Numbered from the stretch's first letter, positions 8,190 through 16,005 are shown. The stretch is 19,264 nucleotides of DNA from CBCXVS01 sp965178525 (GCA_965178525.1 CBCXVS010000134.1:1-19264); one strand, 5' to 3'. The notes: generated from the letters alone by a model not told the origin. Made by a program: numbers and translations.

Positions 8190-8422
8190 GATGTATCTCC
8201 TGTTGTATCTCGTATCGCGGTGCTCCAATGAGATGGGAGTCCAGCATTCTCAGTACGTCACGGTTAGAGAATAGGAGGATAAGAATGGCACATCGATTTT
8301 GCAACCGCAACGTCCAGTTGACTTGACGTCCTGGGGCGTCCTGTACCATTTCAGCGATGAGTACAATCATCGTAGCGGGTCATCTCGCTGAGAGTACCAG
8401 GGGCGCCCTGCGCTTCAAGCAC
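8190..8422. other. Gap without a recognisable gene; short ORF with strong ribosome site
   Basis: Between the aldolase start and the radical SAM relic no gene is recognisable. AGGAGG at 8273-8278 stands five bases before an ATG at 8284, but that frame ends after 13 codons at TGA 8323-8325. A second frame from ATG 8356 begins MSTIIVAGHL and runs only about 34 codons. Both look like the decayed starts of lost plus-strand genes. Confidence 0.3.
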
Positions 8423-8752
8423 CTACCCAGGACTTGTACCCCAGCGAGAGTCCCGTGGTGAATATCCCGTAGGAAGTTGTGCTTCGAGCGCCAGTACATG
8501 GCTGATGGAACACCACGGCAGACGATATGGAGAGAGACGTTGCTTCGCCCGTCCTACCTCCTCAAGCGGATGAATCTGTAACAGCCGAGCCCCCTAATCG
8601 GGGGCAAACGCAGCAATCCAGTCCATTTCATCCAGATTGTATTGTGTGAGCGTAAAGATAAATCCGAACGGGATGTTGGAAGACCGAACATGCTGAAGAT
8701 TGGCATCCATTTTCTCGAACGCCCGCTCGTCGGCACGCATCCGGTTGTGAGC
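8423..8752 (-). pseudogene. Radical SAM protein remnant, internal fragment with in-frame TAG
   Basis: Reading the minus strand from 8752, the frame gives HNRMRADERAFEKMDANLQ, HVRSSNIPFGFIFTLTQYN and LDEMDWIAAFAPD, then TAG at 8596-8594. It resumes as GARLLQIHPLEEVGRA down to about 8546. This matches an internal stretch of radical SAM enzymes, after the iron-sulfur cluster region and before the C-terminus. The Cys motif (CxxxCxxC) is absent, since the N-terminal half is missing. The premature TAG stands where Gln (CAG) fits, giving FAPDQGARLL. The fragment stops seven bases from the left end of the IS5-type element, and its upstream half is not found beyond the right end. Insertion was thus followed by deletion, or the fragment was already truncated. 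Confidence 0.6.
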
Positions 8753-8758
8753 TTAGTA

Positions 8759-8775
8759 GGGTTGTTCCCCAATAG
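8759..8775. repeat. Left terminal inverted repeat of the IS element
   Basis: This 17-base repeat pairs with 9747-9763, with mismatches only at its second and tenth bases. It defines the outer edge of the element next to a TA dinucleotide. Confidence 0.8.
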
Positions 8776-8828
8776 TTAATGAGGTAGGCTATCCTCCCCC
8801 AAACGATGGAGGGAGCCCAGCCAGGTCA

Positions 8829-9753
8829 TTGGTTATCCGAGATGATCGGCAGATGAAAGCCTTAACCGGTGTGTCTCAGACGCAATTTGACTTCTTGCTG
8901 CCCGCCTTCAGCCACGTCTATCAACAGGCTCAGCAAAAACGCTATGAGGAGGGTGTCCAAGCTGGCAAACGCAGCCGAAAGCCGGGTGCAGGTATCAAAG
9001 GCAAATTACCCACTCTGTCAGACAAACTCCTGTTCGTTCTATATTATTACAAGACGTATCCGACGTTTGATGTTCTTGGTGCACAATTTGGTATGGTACG
9101 TTCGAAAGCGAATGAAAATCTCCATAAGCTCTCTCCCATCCTGTATGACACGTTAGTGCAGTTAGACCTCATGCCTTATCGAGAGTTGAAGACCCCAGAG
9201 TCGTTGAGGGAGGCGTTGTCAGGTGTGGATCAACTGATTATTGATGCGACTGAAAGAAGCTATCGCCGGTCACAAGATGAGACGACCCAACGTGAACACT
9301 ATAGTGGTAAAAAAAAGCCATACGCTGAAAAATACAGTGATGTCGATGCCGGATAAATGGATCGTCTTTCTGGGCCGTACGTTTAGTGGTCACAACCATG
9401 ATTACAGCATGTTAAAACAAGAGTTCCCACCGGACTTAGACCGGTTTAGTGACGTAGAAGTTTGGGTGCACCTGGGTTATCAGGGGATTCAGTCGGACTA
9501 CAAAGGCGAAATGCTTGAGATTCCACACAAGAAACCCCGGAAGAGCAAGACGAATCCGACTCCAGAATTGACGGCGGAGCAGCAGGCGGCGAATTATGCC
9601 GTGAGTCAAGTTCGCATCTTGATCGAACATGCCATCGGCGGTATGAAGCGTTTCAACATTTTGGTGCAGCGTTTCCGCAACCGCAAAGATCACTTTGAGG
9701 ATGATTCGGTGGGCATCTGGGCTGGGCTAGGGAACCTGATCTTATGCTATTGA
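8829..9753 (+). pseudogene. IS5-family (DDE_4/HARBI1-like) transposase, frameshifted and catalytically altered
   Basis: The first frame (8829-9356, TTG start; ATG 8853 is an alternative) holds an N-terminal helix-turn-helix region, LLPAFSHVYQQAQQKRYEEG, and the first DDE motif, VDQLIIDATERSY. The rest lies in the +1 frame (about 9310-9753) as HTLKNTVMSMPDKWIVFLGR, HLGYQGIQSDYKGEMLEIP and IEHAIGGMKRFNILVQRFRN. The shift occurs at a run of eight A's (9309-9316) within the SGKK motif. Deleting one A or adding two restores the frame. In this family the second acidic residue precedes LGYQG (usual form DLGYQG), but here codon 9469-9471 is CAC, giving His. The final Glu of IEHAIGG is present. With both a frameshift and a lost Asp the transposase is probably dead. 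Confidence 0.85.
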
Positions 9754-9763
9754 GGAACAACTC
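9747..9763. repeat. Right terminal inverted repeat of the IS element
   Basis: This is the inverted partner of 8759-8775. It contains the transposase stop codon TGA (9751-9753), a compact arrangement typical of small IS elements. Confidence 0.8.
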
Positions 9764-9948
9764 TAGTGTACTCGAAAGTCGTTTTGGCCCGTTTGCGTGG
9801 AACCATTTGACGTGAGGTGGGCTAGAGACAGTGCTAGGATCTCTGATGAACCGATAGCAGGCGCCTCGGCGCTCGCCTATGCAATACGCGTCAAGAAAGT
9901 GCTCCCATACCGACATGTCAAGTTAACCGTCAAAGTCACGAGGCGTAC

Positions 9949-10353
9949 GTGTCACAAAAAGGGCCATCTACTATGGCAACACAGGAGGAAAACGAAAAAG
10001 CGTATCGTCTTGCCTACTGGTTGCACCCAGAGCCAACAGGCATGATCGCCCTGAAGATCGTTCTCGAAGCATACGAGCACGCTGAATTACGTGCCAAGAC
10101 GCAGGTGAAAAATCAGAAGCGGGCAGGAATACGCCTGCAAAATCACAAAGAGAAGGCCAACCTACAGGAGCCTCGTTCGTATACGCCGTACAACCTTCCT
10201 ACCCTACCCTCCAACTGTATCCAAGTCTCAGTGCTAGAAATCTCAACTAAATGGGAACAGGACCAAGCAAAGTCGCCCCCGGCCCGGGAACCGTATTATC
10301 AACCGACACACAAAGACAGACTTATACGATTTGTGAAGTGGTGTTGCTTGTGA
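9949..10353 (+). CDS. N-terminal sigma-70-region-2-like fragment, in the same frame as the next ORF
   Basis: This fragment of 134 codons starts at GTG 9949 (GAGG about six bases before) or at ATG 9973. It contains EKAYRLAYWLHPEP then ALKIVLEAYEHAELRA, a helix pattern like the first helices of sigma-70 region 2. Later come STKWEQDQAKSPP and HKDRLIRFVKW. The segment ends at TGA 10351-10353. The same frame resumes at once with GMLRGPLHMGLTLGCCLYNY, which continues the helical pattern seen in uncharacterised sigma-like proteins. The stop is one C-to-T change from CGA (Arg). It may be a nonsense mutation splitting one gene. Alternatively it is a translationally coupled short first gene, since ATG 10357 follows the stop by three bases. 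The sigma-like label rests on pattern recognition and is tentative. Confidence 0.5.
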   Translation: MSQKGPSTMATQEENEKAYRLAYWLHPEPTGMIALKIVLEAYEHAELRAKTQVKNQKRAGIRLQNHKEKANLQEPRSYTPYNLPTLPSNCIQVSVLEISTKWEQDQAKSPPAREPYYQPTHKDRLIRFVKWCCL

Positions 10354-10356
10354 GGG

Positions 10357-12204
10357 ATGCTGCGTGGCCCTCTACATATGGGGCTCACTCTAGGATGCTG
10401 CCTCTACAACTATACCCATCGCGACCTCTGGGACCTTGCGCCCCATATCTTCGATAACAGTGCTGGGAACTTATCCAAACGCCTCCAAACACTCCAACGT
10501 GACATCGAAAAGTGCTTTGCGATCGACCTGGATGGTCCGGATGGCAGACGAGAAGCCACGGATGATGAACACGCGGTAGTTGACGCGTCTCTCGTTCATT
10601 TTACGCCTTGGTATCCCCCACTTCCCCCCTCAACCAGTGGGTCCTGGTGCTCAGTGCTGACCAAGTGTACGCCGTGGGAAGCACTCCGGCTCTTTATCGA
10701 TCCTACTGTGGGCATCACCCGGTTGATGTGCGAGTACAACCAGGATTTCAGGAGAAATTGCCACCCACGAGATCATACCATGTATGTCCCAATATTTCCC
10801 AGTGGCGATAGGCCTCCGCCCGACGATGACGAGACCTCGTTATTAGGAGATCGTGACATGCCACCGCCATTCGACGGGCGACTCCAATTCTTGTTACATG
10901 AATATCTTGCCAAACAGCAGCAGCGTCGAAGACAGTATCAGGCGAGCCTCCTCCGCGTACGAGCGGCGGGCGAAGAGTACACGCCGCTCATGCCGAGGCC
11001 TGCCAGTGTCGGCACCTTTCGTCTGCCGAGGTGGGTTCCATATATCAATGTGTATGGCGAAGACGAACACGGTGAGCTGCTGCTGGCGGTTTTTCCCTTC
11101 GATATGACAGCAAGTAGCCGTCAGGGTAACAAGTATGAGTTATGGGCAGATGAGGCCAGTCGTCGTGTAACGTGTGTCATCACCTCACCGCAGGACGAAG
11201 CGGAGATGGTGACCGTGCGAATCACCTGTGAACCGGCGCCGAGACGAGCCCGCATCATGCGGACGCTCCGTCGGATGCCCTTGCCGTGGCAAACCACTAT
11301 GGCCCGTGTCCAGCCGAGACGTGATCCGGAACCCCATGAAGCGCCCCGGCCATCCCGTCCAGTCTGGTGGACACCGGCCCTTGCTGGCAGTCTGCTTGTG
11401 ACTTTCGGTCTGGGCTGGCTCATCTCCGATTATACTCTGCGGCCCTATCTCGCAGTGCATCAAAGACAAGCCGCGGAAGCTATGCGGCTTGCAGAAGAGG
11501 CTCAACAGCAGCTGGAGGAGATACAAACACAACACACCGACCAAGAGCAACAGCTGCAACGCGCGTTCGAGAGAGCTCGAGAACAACTGCATACACGCGA
11601 GAGACAACTGCAACGCGCGCTCAAGACGGCGTTGCAGCTATTACATTCGTCCCGCAGCGAGGGGCCAGAACCTCCTTCGCAGTTATCATCTCCGTTGTCA
11701 CAGCCACTTCAGGAGCGTCTAACCGCCCTGCAGAGGCTCATGGACAAGTTATCAGCCGAGTGGGAGGAACCTTCGGAGAAGGCGGGGATGGTGGAGTGGA
11801 CCCAAGCGACACGCCCGTCTATCCAGTACGCTGGCACATTTTTTGAGACCTACAATAACAGTTTTGATCAGGGCGATTTAGATGCTTTGGCGGACAGCTT
11901 TACGGATGATGCCGAGCTCATTTTCCCGGACTTTGTTCTCTACGGCAAAGATCAAATTTGGACCCATTATGAGAACTTACATAAGCAGTTGGCCAAGAGC
12001 AAATATAAAGCCGAGCGGTGGTTCACCGAGCGCAGGGGAGACACTGTAGCCTTCCAAGGGAGCTGGGAAGCCGTCACACAGGCTACAGGCAAGCGGATGG
12101 TGCTCCCTATCGTGATGGTCCTGGAGTTTGATTCGGCGGGAAAAGTGGTCATGCTACTGGCCATCTATGATCGCGAAACCTTGCAGCAGTACATTCACTT
12201 ATGA
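10357..12204 (+). CDS. Membrane-anchored protein: sigma-like remainder, TM helix, coiled coil, C-terminal SnoaL/NTF2-like domain
   Basis: This long frame of 615 residues continues the frame of the previous ORF after one TGA. Residues 1-60 (MGLTLGCCLYNYTHRDLWDL and following) look like a helical continuation of the upstream piece. Residues 60-320 are soluble, with a Pro-rich stretch and FTPWYPP, and include VPYINVYGEDEHGELLLAVF, possibly a beta-rich domain. A single transmembrane helix lies at about 336-357 (TPALAGSLLVTFGLGWLIS). A Gln/Glu/Arg-rich coiled coil spans about 368-430 and contains a duplicated QLQRA unit. From about 488 to the end is a SnoaL/NTF2-like fold, with FFETYNNSFDQGDLDALADS and FTDDAELIFPD. 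The N-terminal part should be cytoplasmic and the SnoaL-like part on the other side of the membrane. The FGE-like gene follows about 100 bases downstream. The function is unknown; domain calls are from pattern only. Confidence 0.7.
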   Translation: MLRGPLHMGLTLGCCLYNYTHRDLWDLAPHIFDNSAGNLSKRLQTLQRDIEKCFAIDLDGPDGRREATDDEHAVVDASLVHFTPWYPPLPPSTSGSWCSVLTKCTPWEALRLFIDPTVGITRLMCEYNQDFRRNCHPRDHTMYVPIFPSGDRPPPDDDETSLLGDRDMPPPFDGRLQFLLHEYLAKQQQRRRQYQASLLRVRAAGEEYTPLMPRPASVGTFRLPRWVPYINVYGEDEHGELLLAVFPFDMTASSRQGNKYELWADEASRRVTCVITSPQDEAEMVTVRITCEPAPRRARIMRTLRRMPLPWQTTMARVQPRRDPEPHEAPRPSRPVWWTPALAGSLLVTFGLGWLISDYTLRPYLAVHQRQAAEAMRLAEEAQQQLEEIQTQHTDQEQQLQRAFERAREQLHTRERQLQRALKTALQLLHSSRSEGPEPPSQLSSPLSQPLQERLTALQRLMDKLSAEWEEPSEKAGMVEWTQATRPSIQYAGTFFETYNNSFDQGDLDALADSFTDDAELIFPDFVLYGKDQIWTHYENLHKQLAKSKYKAERWFTERRGDTVAFQGSWEAVTQATGKRMVLPIVMVLEFDSAGKVVMLLAIYDRETLQQYIHL

Positions 12205-12300
12205 CGAAGCAAGGTTGGGTTGAGGTCTGAGATACGATCTTGGCTGTGGACGCTGTCCTACGCTAGCGTGTCTAGCGTGGTATCCCAGGGAGGGGATGAC

Positions 12301-12546
12301 ATGTACGCTGTGGATAAACGGTTGTGGGTTGGTGTCGGTCTCATCAGTGTCGCGCTTATTGTCATTGCGAGCCTCATTTCCAGTAACGCGAGTCTGAAGG
12401 AGTTAGAAAACAGATTGGATCGGAGTCGAATTATCAAGGAGAAGATAGAATTGACGCGTAAAAATAGAGAAAACAACCCAATGCCATCTAAATTGTCATT
12501 AGACAATGAGACATTAGAGAAATTACTTACAGAATTAGAAAATTAA
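12301..12546 (+). CDS. Small single-TM protein, N-terminal part of the FGE-like gene split by TAA
   Basis: This 81-residue frame starts at ATG 12301 with AGGGAGGGG just upstream, a strong ribosome site that decides the start over an in-frame ATG-like start at 12220. Residues 9-27 (WVGVGLISVALIVIASLIS) form a membrane anchor. The rest is a charged helix (SLKELENRLDRSRIIKEKIE then LTRKNRENN) likely to form a coiled coil. TAA at 12544-12546 is followed in the same frame by EDWKRVYENKRYRGRRKEDE, which continues the charged helix into the FGE-sulfatase ORF. The stop is one C-to-T change from CAA (Gln). It may therefore be either a true small protein or the first part of a broken larger receptor-like protein. 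Confidence 0.55.
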   Translation: MYAVDKRLWVGVGLISVALIVIASLISSNASLKELENRLDRSRIIKEKIELTRKNRENNPMPSKLSLDNETLEKLLTELEN

Positions 12547-13641
12547 GAAGATTGGAAAAGAGTATATGAAAATAAAAGGTACAGGGGAAGAAGAAAAGAA
12601 GACGAAATTCTTGAAAAATTTGATAAACAAATAGCAGATACAAAAAAAGAAGCTATAATATTATTGCAACTTATAGAAAAGTCAAAAAATAAAACTGATG
12701 AAAAATCAGATATTGCAGAGGAGCCGACTAAAAAGACAGAGGAGCCGACTGAAAAGACAACAGAAAGTAGCGCCCTTGATCAAGGGGGTAAAGAACAGCC
12801 AAGCTCAGAAGTACTCTCTCCCAATGACGATGACAAAGTAAAATCCCGCACCATACGGGAGCATGGCATCGAGTATAGGCGGGTTGATGGAGGGACGTCC
12901 CGGATCGGAGATAATTCAATTGAAACCAGTGCGCGGCCTGCCCACAAGGTCCAGATCAAAGCTTTTTATATTGGAGAGCATGAAGTAACGCAAGCCCAGT
13001 GGGCCGCAGTGATGGAAAGCAATCCGAGCCGTTTCAAAGACAATCCCCAGTATCCCGTTGAGAATGTCTCCTGGGAGGAAGTACAAGAGTTTATCCGGCG
13101 ACTGAACGCCCGAGAAAGGAAAAAGCTCTACCGCCTACCCACAGAAGCAGAATGGGAGTATGCAGCCCGGGCTGGTTCGACAACCACCTATAGCTCTGGA
13201 AGCTCGAGCGAGCAGCTCCATGAGTACGCCTGGTATGCTACCAACGCCGGCGCCATGATAGACATAGACGACTCGGGTTTTGCCACCGCTACTGATGGGA
13301 CTCGCCCGGTCAGACAACTCCGCCCGAACGCTTGGGGCTTGTACGACATGTATGGCAACGTCTCAGAGTGGGTACAAGACTGGTACGGCAAATATTCTGC
13401 TACGCCAGCAATAGACCCACAGGGACCACAGTACGGCTCGGAGCGAGTATACCGGGGTTGCAGTTGGTATGACGGAGCGAGAATGTGCGCAGCGGCATGT
13501 CGCTTCCGTGTAGGCCCTACCACTCGTAGGGATACTATTGGTTTTCGCCTAGTGCGTATGATCCCTGAACAGGGTACACAGATCGTTCCGGGAGCCAGCG
13601 AGGCATCCTCCCACGTTCTACTCCGTGCCTCAGTACAATGA
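12547..13641 (+). pseudogene. FGE-sulfatase (SUMF1/C-type-lectin fold) domain protein, missing its own start; continuation of 12301-12546
   Basis: The frame is open from the TAA at 12544 to TGA 13639-13641. A weak TTG at 12664 is the only nearby start, so it is best read as the continuation of the TM segment encoded at 12301. An AT-rich Lys/Glu linker with a repeated EEPTKKTEEPTEKT unit leads to an FGE-sulfatase domain from about 12890. Landmarks are FYIGEHEVTQAQWAAVM, YPVENVSWEEVQEFI, YRLPTEAEWEYAARAGS, DMYGNVSEWVQDWY and RVYRGCSWYDG, ending TIGFRLVR. In formylglycine-generating enzyme two catalytic cysteines lie five residues apart; here the first position is Asp (13471-13473) and only the second is Cys. 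Enzyme activity is therefore unlikely, and a ligand-binding or sensor role is inferred. Three Cys in the variable segment are unusual. Confidence 0.75.
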
Positions 13642-13899
13642 AATGATAACCGGTGGGCAATCGCATACCGTCACGCTTTGACCGCAAATTTTTTTCACCA
13701 GAGGTTGACAAAATGGTAGGAAGTCCTGAGTACGCGCCAGATACTTTCCAAACCAGGAGGCATTCCTCATGACACCAGCTTTGACCTTTCTGTGATATGG
13801 CTTGCGATGGAGTCAATCGCTTCCGCACATGGTATCATTTGCTCTTTCATTCTCATGGTCTGCACAGATGTATAGAACGAGTCGAACGCGAGATGGCAA
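13642..13899. other. Intergenic stretch with an isolated strong ribosome site
   Basis: No gene is recognisable between the FGE-like gene and the lipoxygenase terminator. AGGAGG at 13755-13760 stands eight bases before ATG 13769, but the frame has only eight codons before TGA 13793-13795. It may be the start of a lost gene. A T-run follows AAATTTTTTTC near 13690 without a clear stem before it. Confidence 0.3.
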
Positions 13900-13929
13900 G
13901 CCGACCGGGTGGTGTGCAGCCCGGTCGGC
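13900..13929 (-). terminator. Strong hairpin just after the lipoxygenase stop
   Basis: GCCGACCGGG (13900-13909) and CCCGGTCGGC (13920-13929) form a perfect ten-base-pair stem with a ten-base loop. It lies 12 bases beyond the lipoxygenase stop on the minus strand. There is no long U-tract, so it may act as an mRNA 3' stabiliser or an imperfect terminator. Confidence 0.6.
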
Positions 13930-13941
13930 CGCCAGGACGCA

Positions 13942-15940
13942 TCAGACCTGGATGCAGTTCATCACTGGGGCGTTGAGGGACATCGCGGCCGCCAGCTCCA
14001 CACTCAGATAGTAGTAGGACACGCTGTTGGGAACCGTCGCGGTTCCCGCGTGATGGTTGGTGTAGGTACGGATACGGTGGTTTTGATTGGCCGTGATCTG
14101 CGACTTCACCGAGTTACGGCCTGTCCACAAGGTGTTGTAGAAGTTTGTTACCGCCTGATAATGGCCGGACTGGCTCGACTGATCATAGGGGTAGATGGCA
14201 TGCAGGCTCTGCTCGCTGCCGTTTCCAGCCACGACGTCGGTGACCGGCGGTGTGCCTTGCATGACGAAGTTGATCTGGGTCTGGATCAGCCAAGCGTAAC
14301 CACCTGCGGAGGACTTGAGCTGAGGGTCGGGCAGTGCGTTAAGCACGTCGTTGTCACTCACGCGACCCGATGTGGGGAGTGCAGATGTCATGGCGAAGGC
14401 ACCGTTGGGAACGAAGGCCCAACTCGCGAACATGCTGTCGTTGACCGCTGTATGTTGGACGGAACAGAGGAAAAAAATTGGTAAATGCCTGCTTCAGGTC
14501 ATCTTTGCTAGCTGCCCAGGTGAAGCGTGTCGTGCCGTCGTGGTTGAATGCCTGCTGGACCAGGTTCATCCAGTCATTGAGCGACGTATCACTGGCCACC
14601 GCGCGATCATCGGTGTAGGTTGAATCCACGATCGCACCAACGAAATTCCGGATGGCTGTCCACCAGATCTGCCCGTCATCCCGGTAGGGGCAGGAGACGG
14701 GCAGGCTGGTCGCATCTACGCCGCGCGCGCTCATGGTCTTGTCGAATGCTTGGTCGTCGAAGCTGTAGTTCTGACACAGATCGTTGACGAGCTGATAAAT
14801 ACCGATGCGTCCAGTGGGTAGAAATTGGTCGCAGAACTGGTCCTTTTGATAGATGTCCGTCGTGCCGGTTGCATCGTAAACCAGGTTGTTGATATCCAAT
14901 ACCTTCTGGATATGGGGAGACATTAACACCAGCATCGGATGTTTCTCATCGAGCTGGTTCTGCTCAATGAGATTAAGTACAGCGATACCGAAGATCATGT
15001 CAATGCTATGAGCATTGAACAGATGCGAGCCACTGAACCACCACTGCGCATCGGCGCTGGCAACCCACAGCTTGGCCAGCAGCCAAGCATTGTCACCGTC
15101 GGCGGTGGTGAAGATATAGCCGTTGTTGACGGAATCGACCTGGATCGCAACGGGCATCAGCACGTTCTCACGACTCGATGTCTGTAGCGCGAAGAAGGCG
15201 ATGGGCACGCTGAAAAAGAACCCATCGGGCATGTAGTCCGGCTTGGCGTTGGTTTGTACGAACTGGTTCTTTTGTATTTGCCCCAGGGCCGGATTGTAGT
15301 CATACACAAACAGAGTGCCGCGGCCATGAGCGCTTTGGAGGGTGCTGAGCAGCGTCTCTTTGTCGTGGGCACCAGCGCTATTGCGAACCAGGGTCTGCAG
15401 ATCGGCGTCACTACCGGTGTACTGAGCCATGACATTCGGGTTAGACCCGCCAAGACGCTGCCGTGCGAACTCGCCATCATCGTTGATCCAATTCTGAGTC
15501 AGGGTGTCGATCTGGTCCTGGCTGAACACCTTGCCCGTGTCCCACATGCCCTTCGTATAGCGTTGCTGGATCTGGTCGGCGACCGAGCCCGAGTAGGTTT
15601 GACCCGGTACATGAGTCTGGAGGTAAGTGTTCTCGTCATTGACTTGAGTGGTGCGGTACTGCTGGCCCTCGATGTCTTGCTGCGTCCAACTCCAGGTCGA
15701 GGGAATAGTAGAGATGTCGTTCAACCAAGGTGTCGTGGTCGCTCTGAAGGTGCCGGACACCGGATACTGGTCGGTGCCGTACTGGCGGTCGCTTTCGTTG
15801 AACGCGTAAATGAAAGCGGCGGGCTTCCCGCTTTCAACCAAGGCTGCCATGTCCGCGGTGGAGGGCGGGCGACCCGTTGGCATCGTGGTAAGCGCGGCTT
15901 GGTATTGCTGCATGGCCGTGAGTTGCTTCGTTGTACTCAT
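13942..15940 (-). CDS. Bacterial lipoxygenase, with a one-base frameshift in a T7 run
   Basis: Lipoxygenases insert O2 into polyunsaturated fatty acids using non-haem iron (or manganese). The frame from ATG 15940 (AAGGAG nine bases upstream) has DDGEFARQRLGGSNP, then HLFNAH, giving the first two metal ligands H306 and H311, then EKHPMLVLMSPHIQKVLDIN. Frame is lost at seven T's (complement of A 14471-14477). In the next frame the protein continues as SVQHTAVNDSMFASWAF, holding the third His (codon 14452-14454) and the ligand Asn (14440-14442), and runs to VMNCIQV at 13945. The terminal VMNCIQV aligns with the usual IPNSISI, whose last residue donates its carboxylate to the metal; here it is Val. 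With six T's the product would be about 665 residues, normal for the family. No signal peptide is seen. The lesion may be real, a sequencing error, or bypassed by slippage. Confidence 0.85.
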
Positions 15941-16005
15941 GGATCATTCTCCTTGATAAGTCCGACCCGGAAACAGGACGCTCCCCACATCGGACATGAA
16001 TAAAC

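Larger units (their letters stand above)
8759..9763 (+). mobile_element. IS5-family insertion sequence, about 1.0 kb, with terminal inverted repeats
   Basis: The left end (8759-8775, GGGTTGTTCCCCAATAG) and the reverse complement of the right end (9747-9763, GAGTTGTTCCTCAATAG) match at 15 of 17 bases. Each end is flanked by TA (8757-8758 and 9764-9765), consistent with a two-base target duplication, though a longer one is not excluded. The single gene inside encodes an IS5-type DDE transposase in two frames, and its stop codon lies within the right repeat. The element inserted at, or now abuts, the radical SAM relic. Confidence 0.85.

Noticed and set aside
9309..9316. Programmed -1 frameshift for the IS transposase
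   Set aside because: The second ORF is in the +1 frame, which a -1 slip does not reach, and a catalytic Asp is also lost.
9653..9916. Minus-strand frame of 87 codons right of the IS element
   Set aside because: It crosses the IS border and shows no family resemblance; it is not the missing half of the radical SAM gene.
3254..12546. Alternative genetic code with a reassigned stop codon
   Set aside because: TAG, TGA and TAA all interrupt genes, yet all three also end intact genes in the window at the expected family lengths.
14354..14470. C-terminal tail of the first lipoxygenase frame (PLFRPTYSGQRQHVREL and beyond)
   Set aside because: It is out-of-frame translation after the T7 run; the true continuation with QHTAVN is in the next frame.
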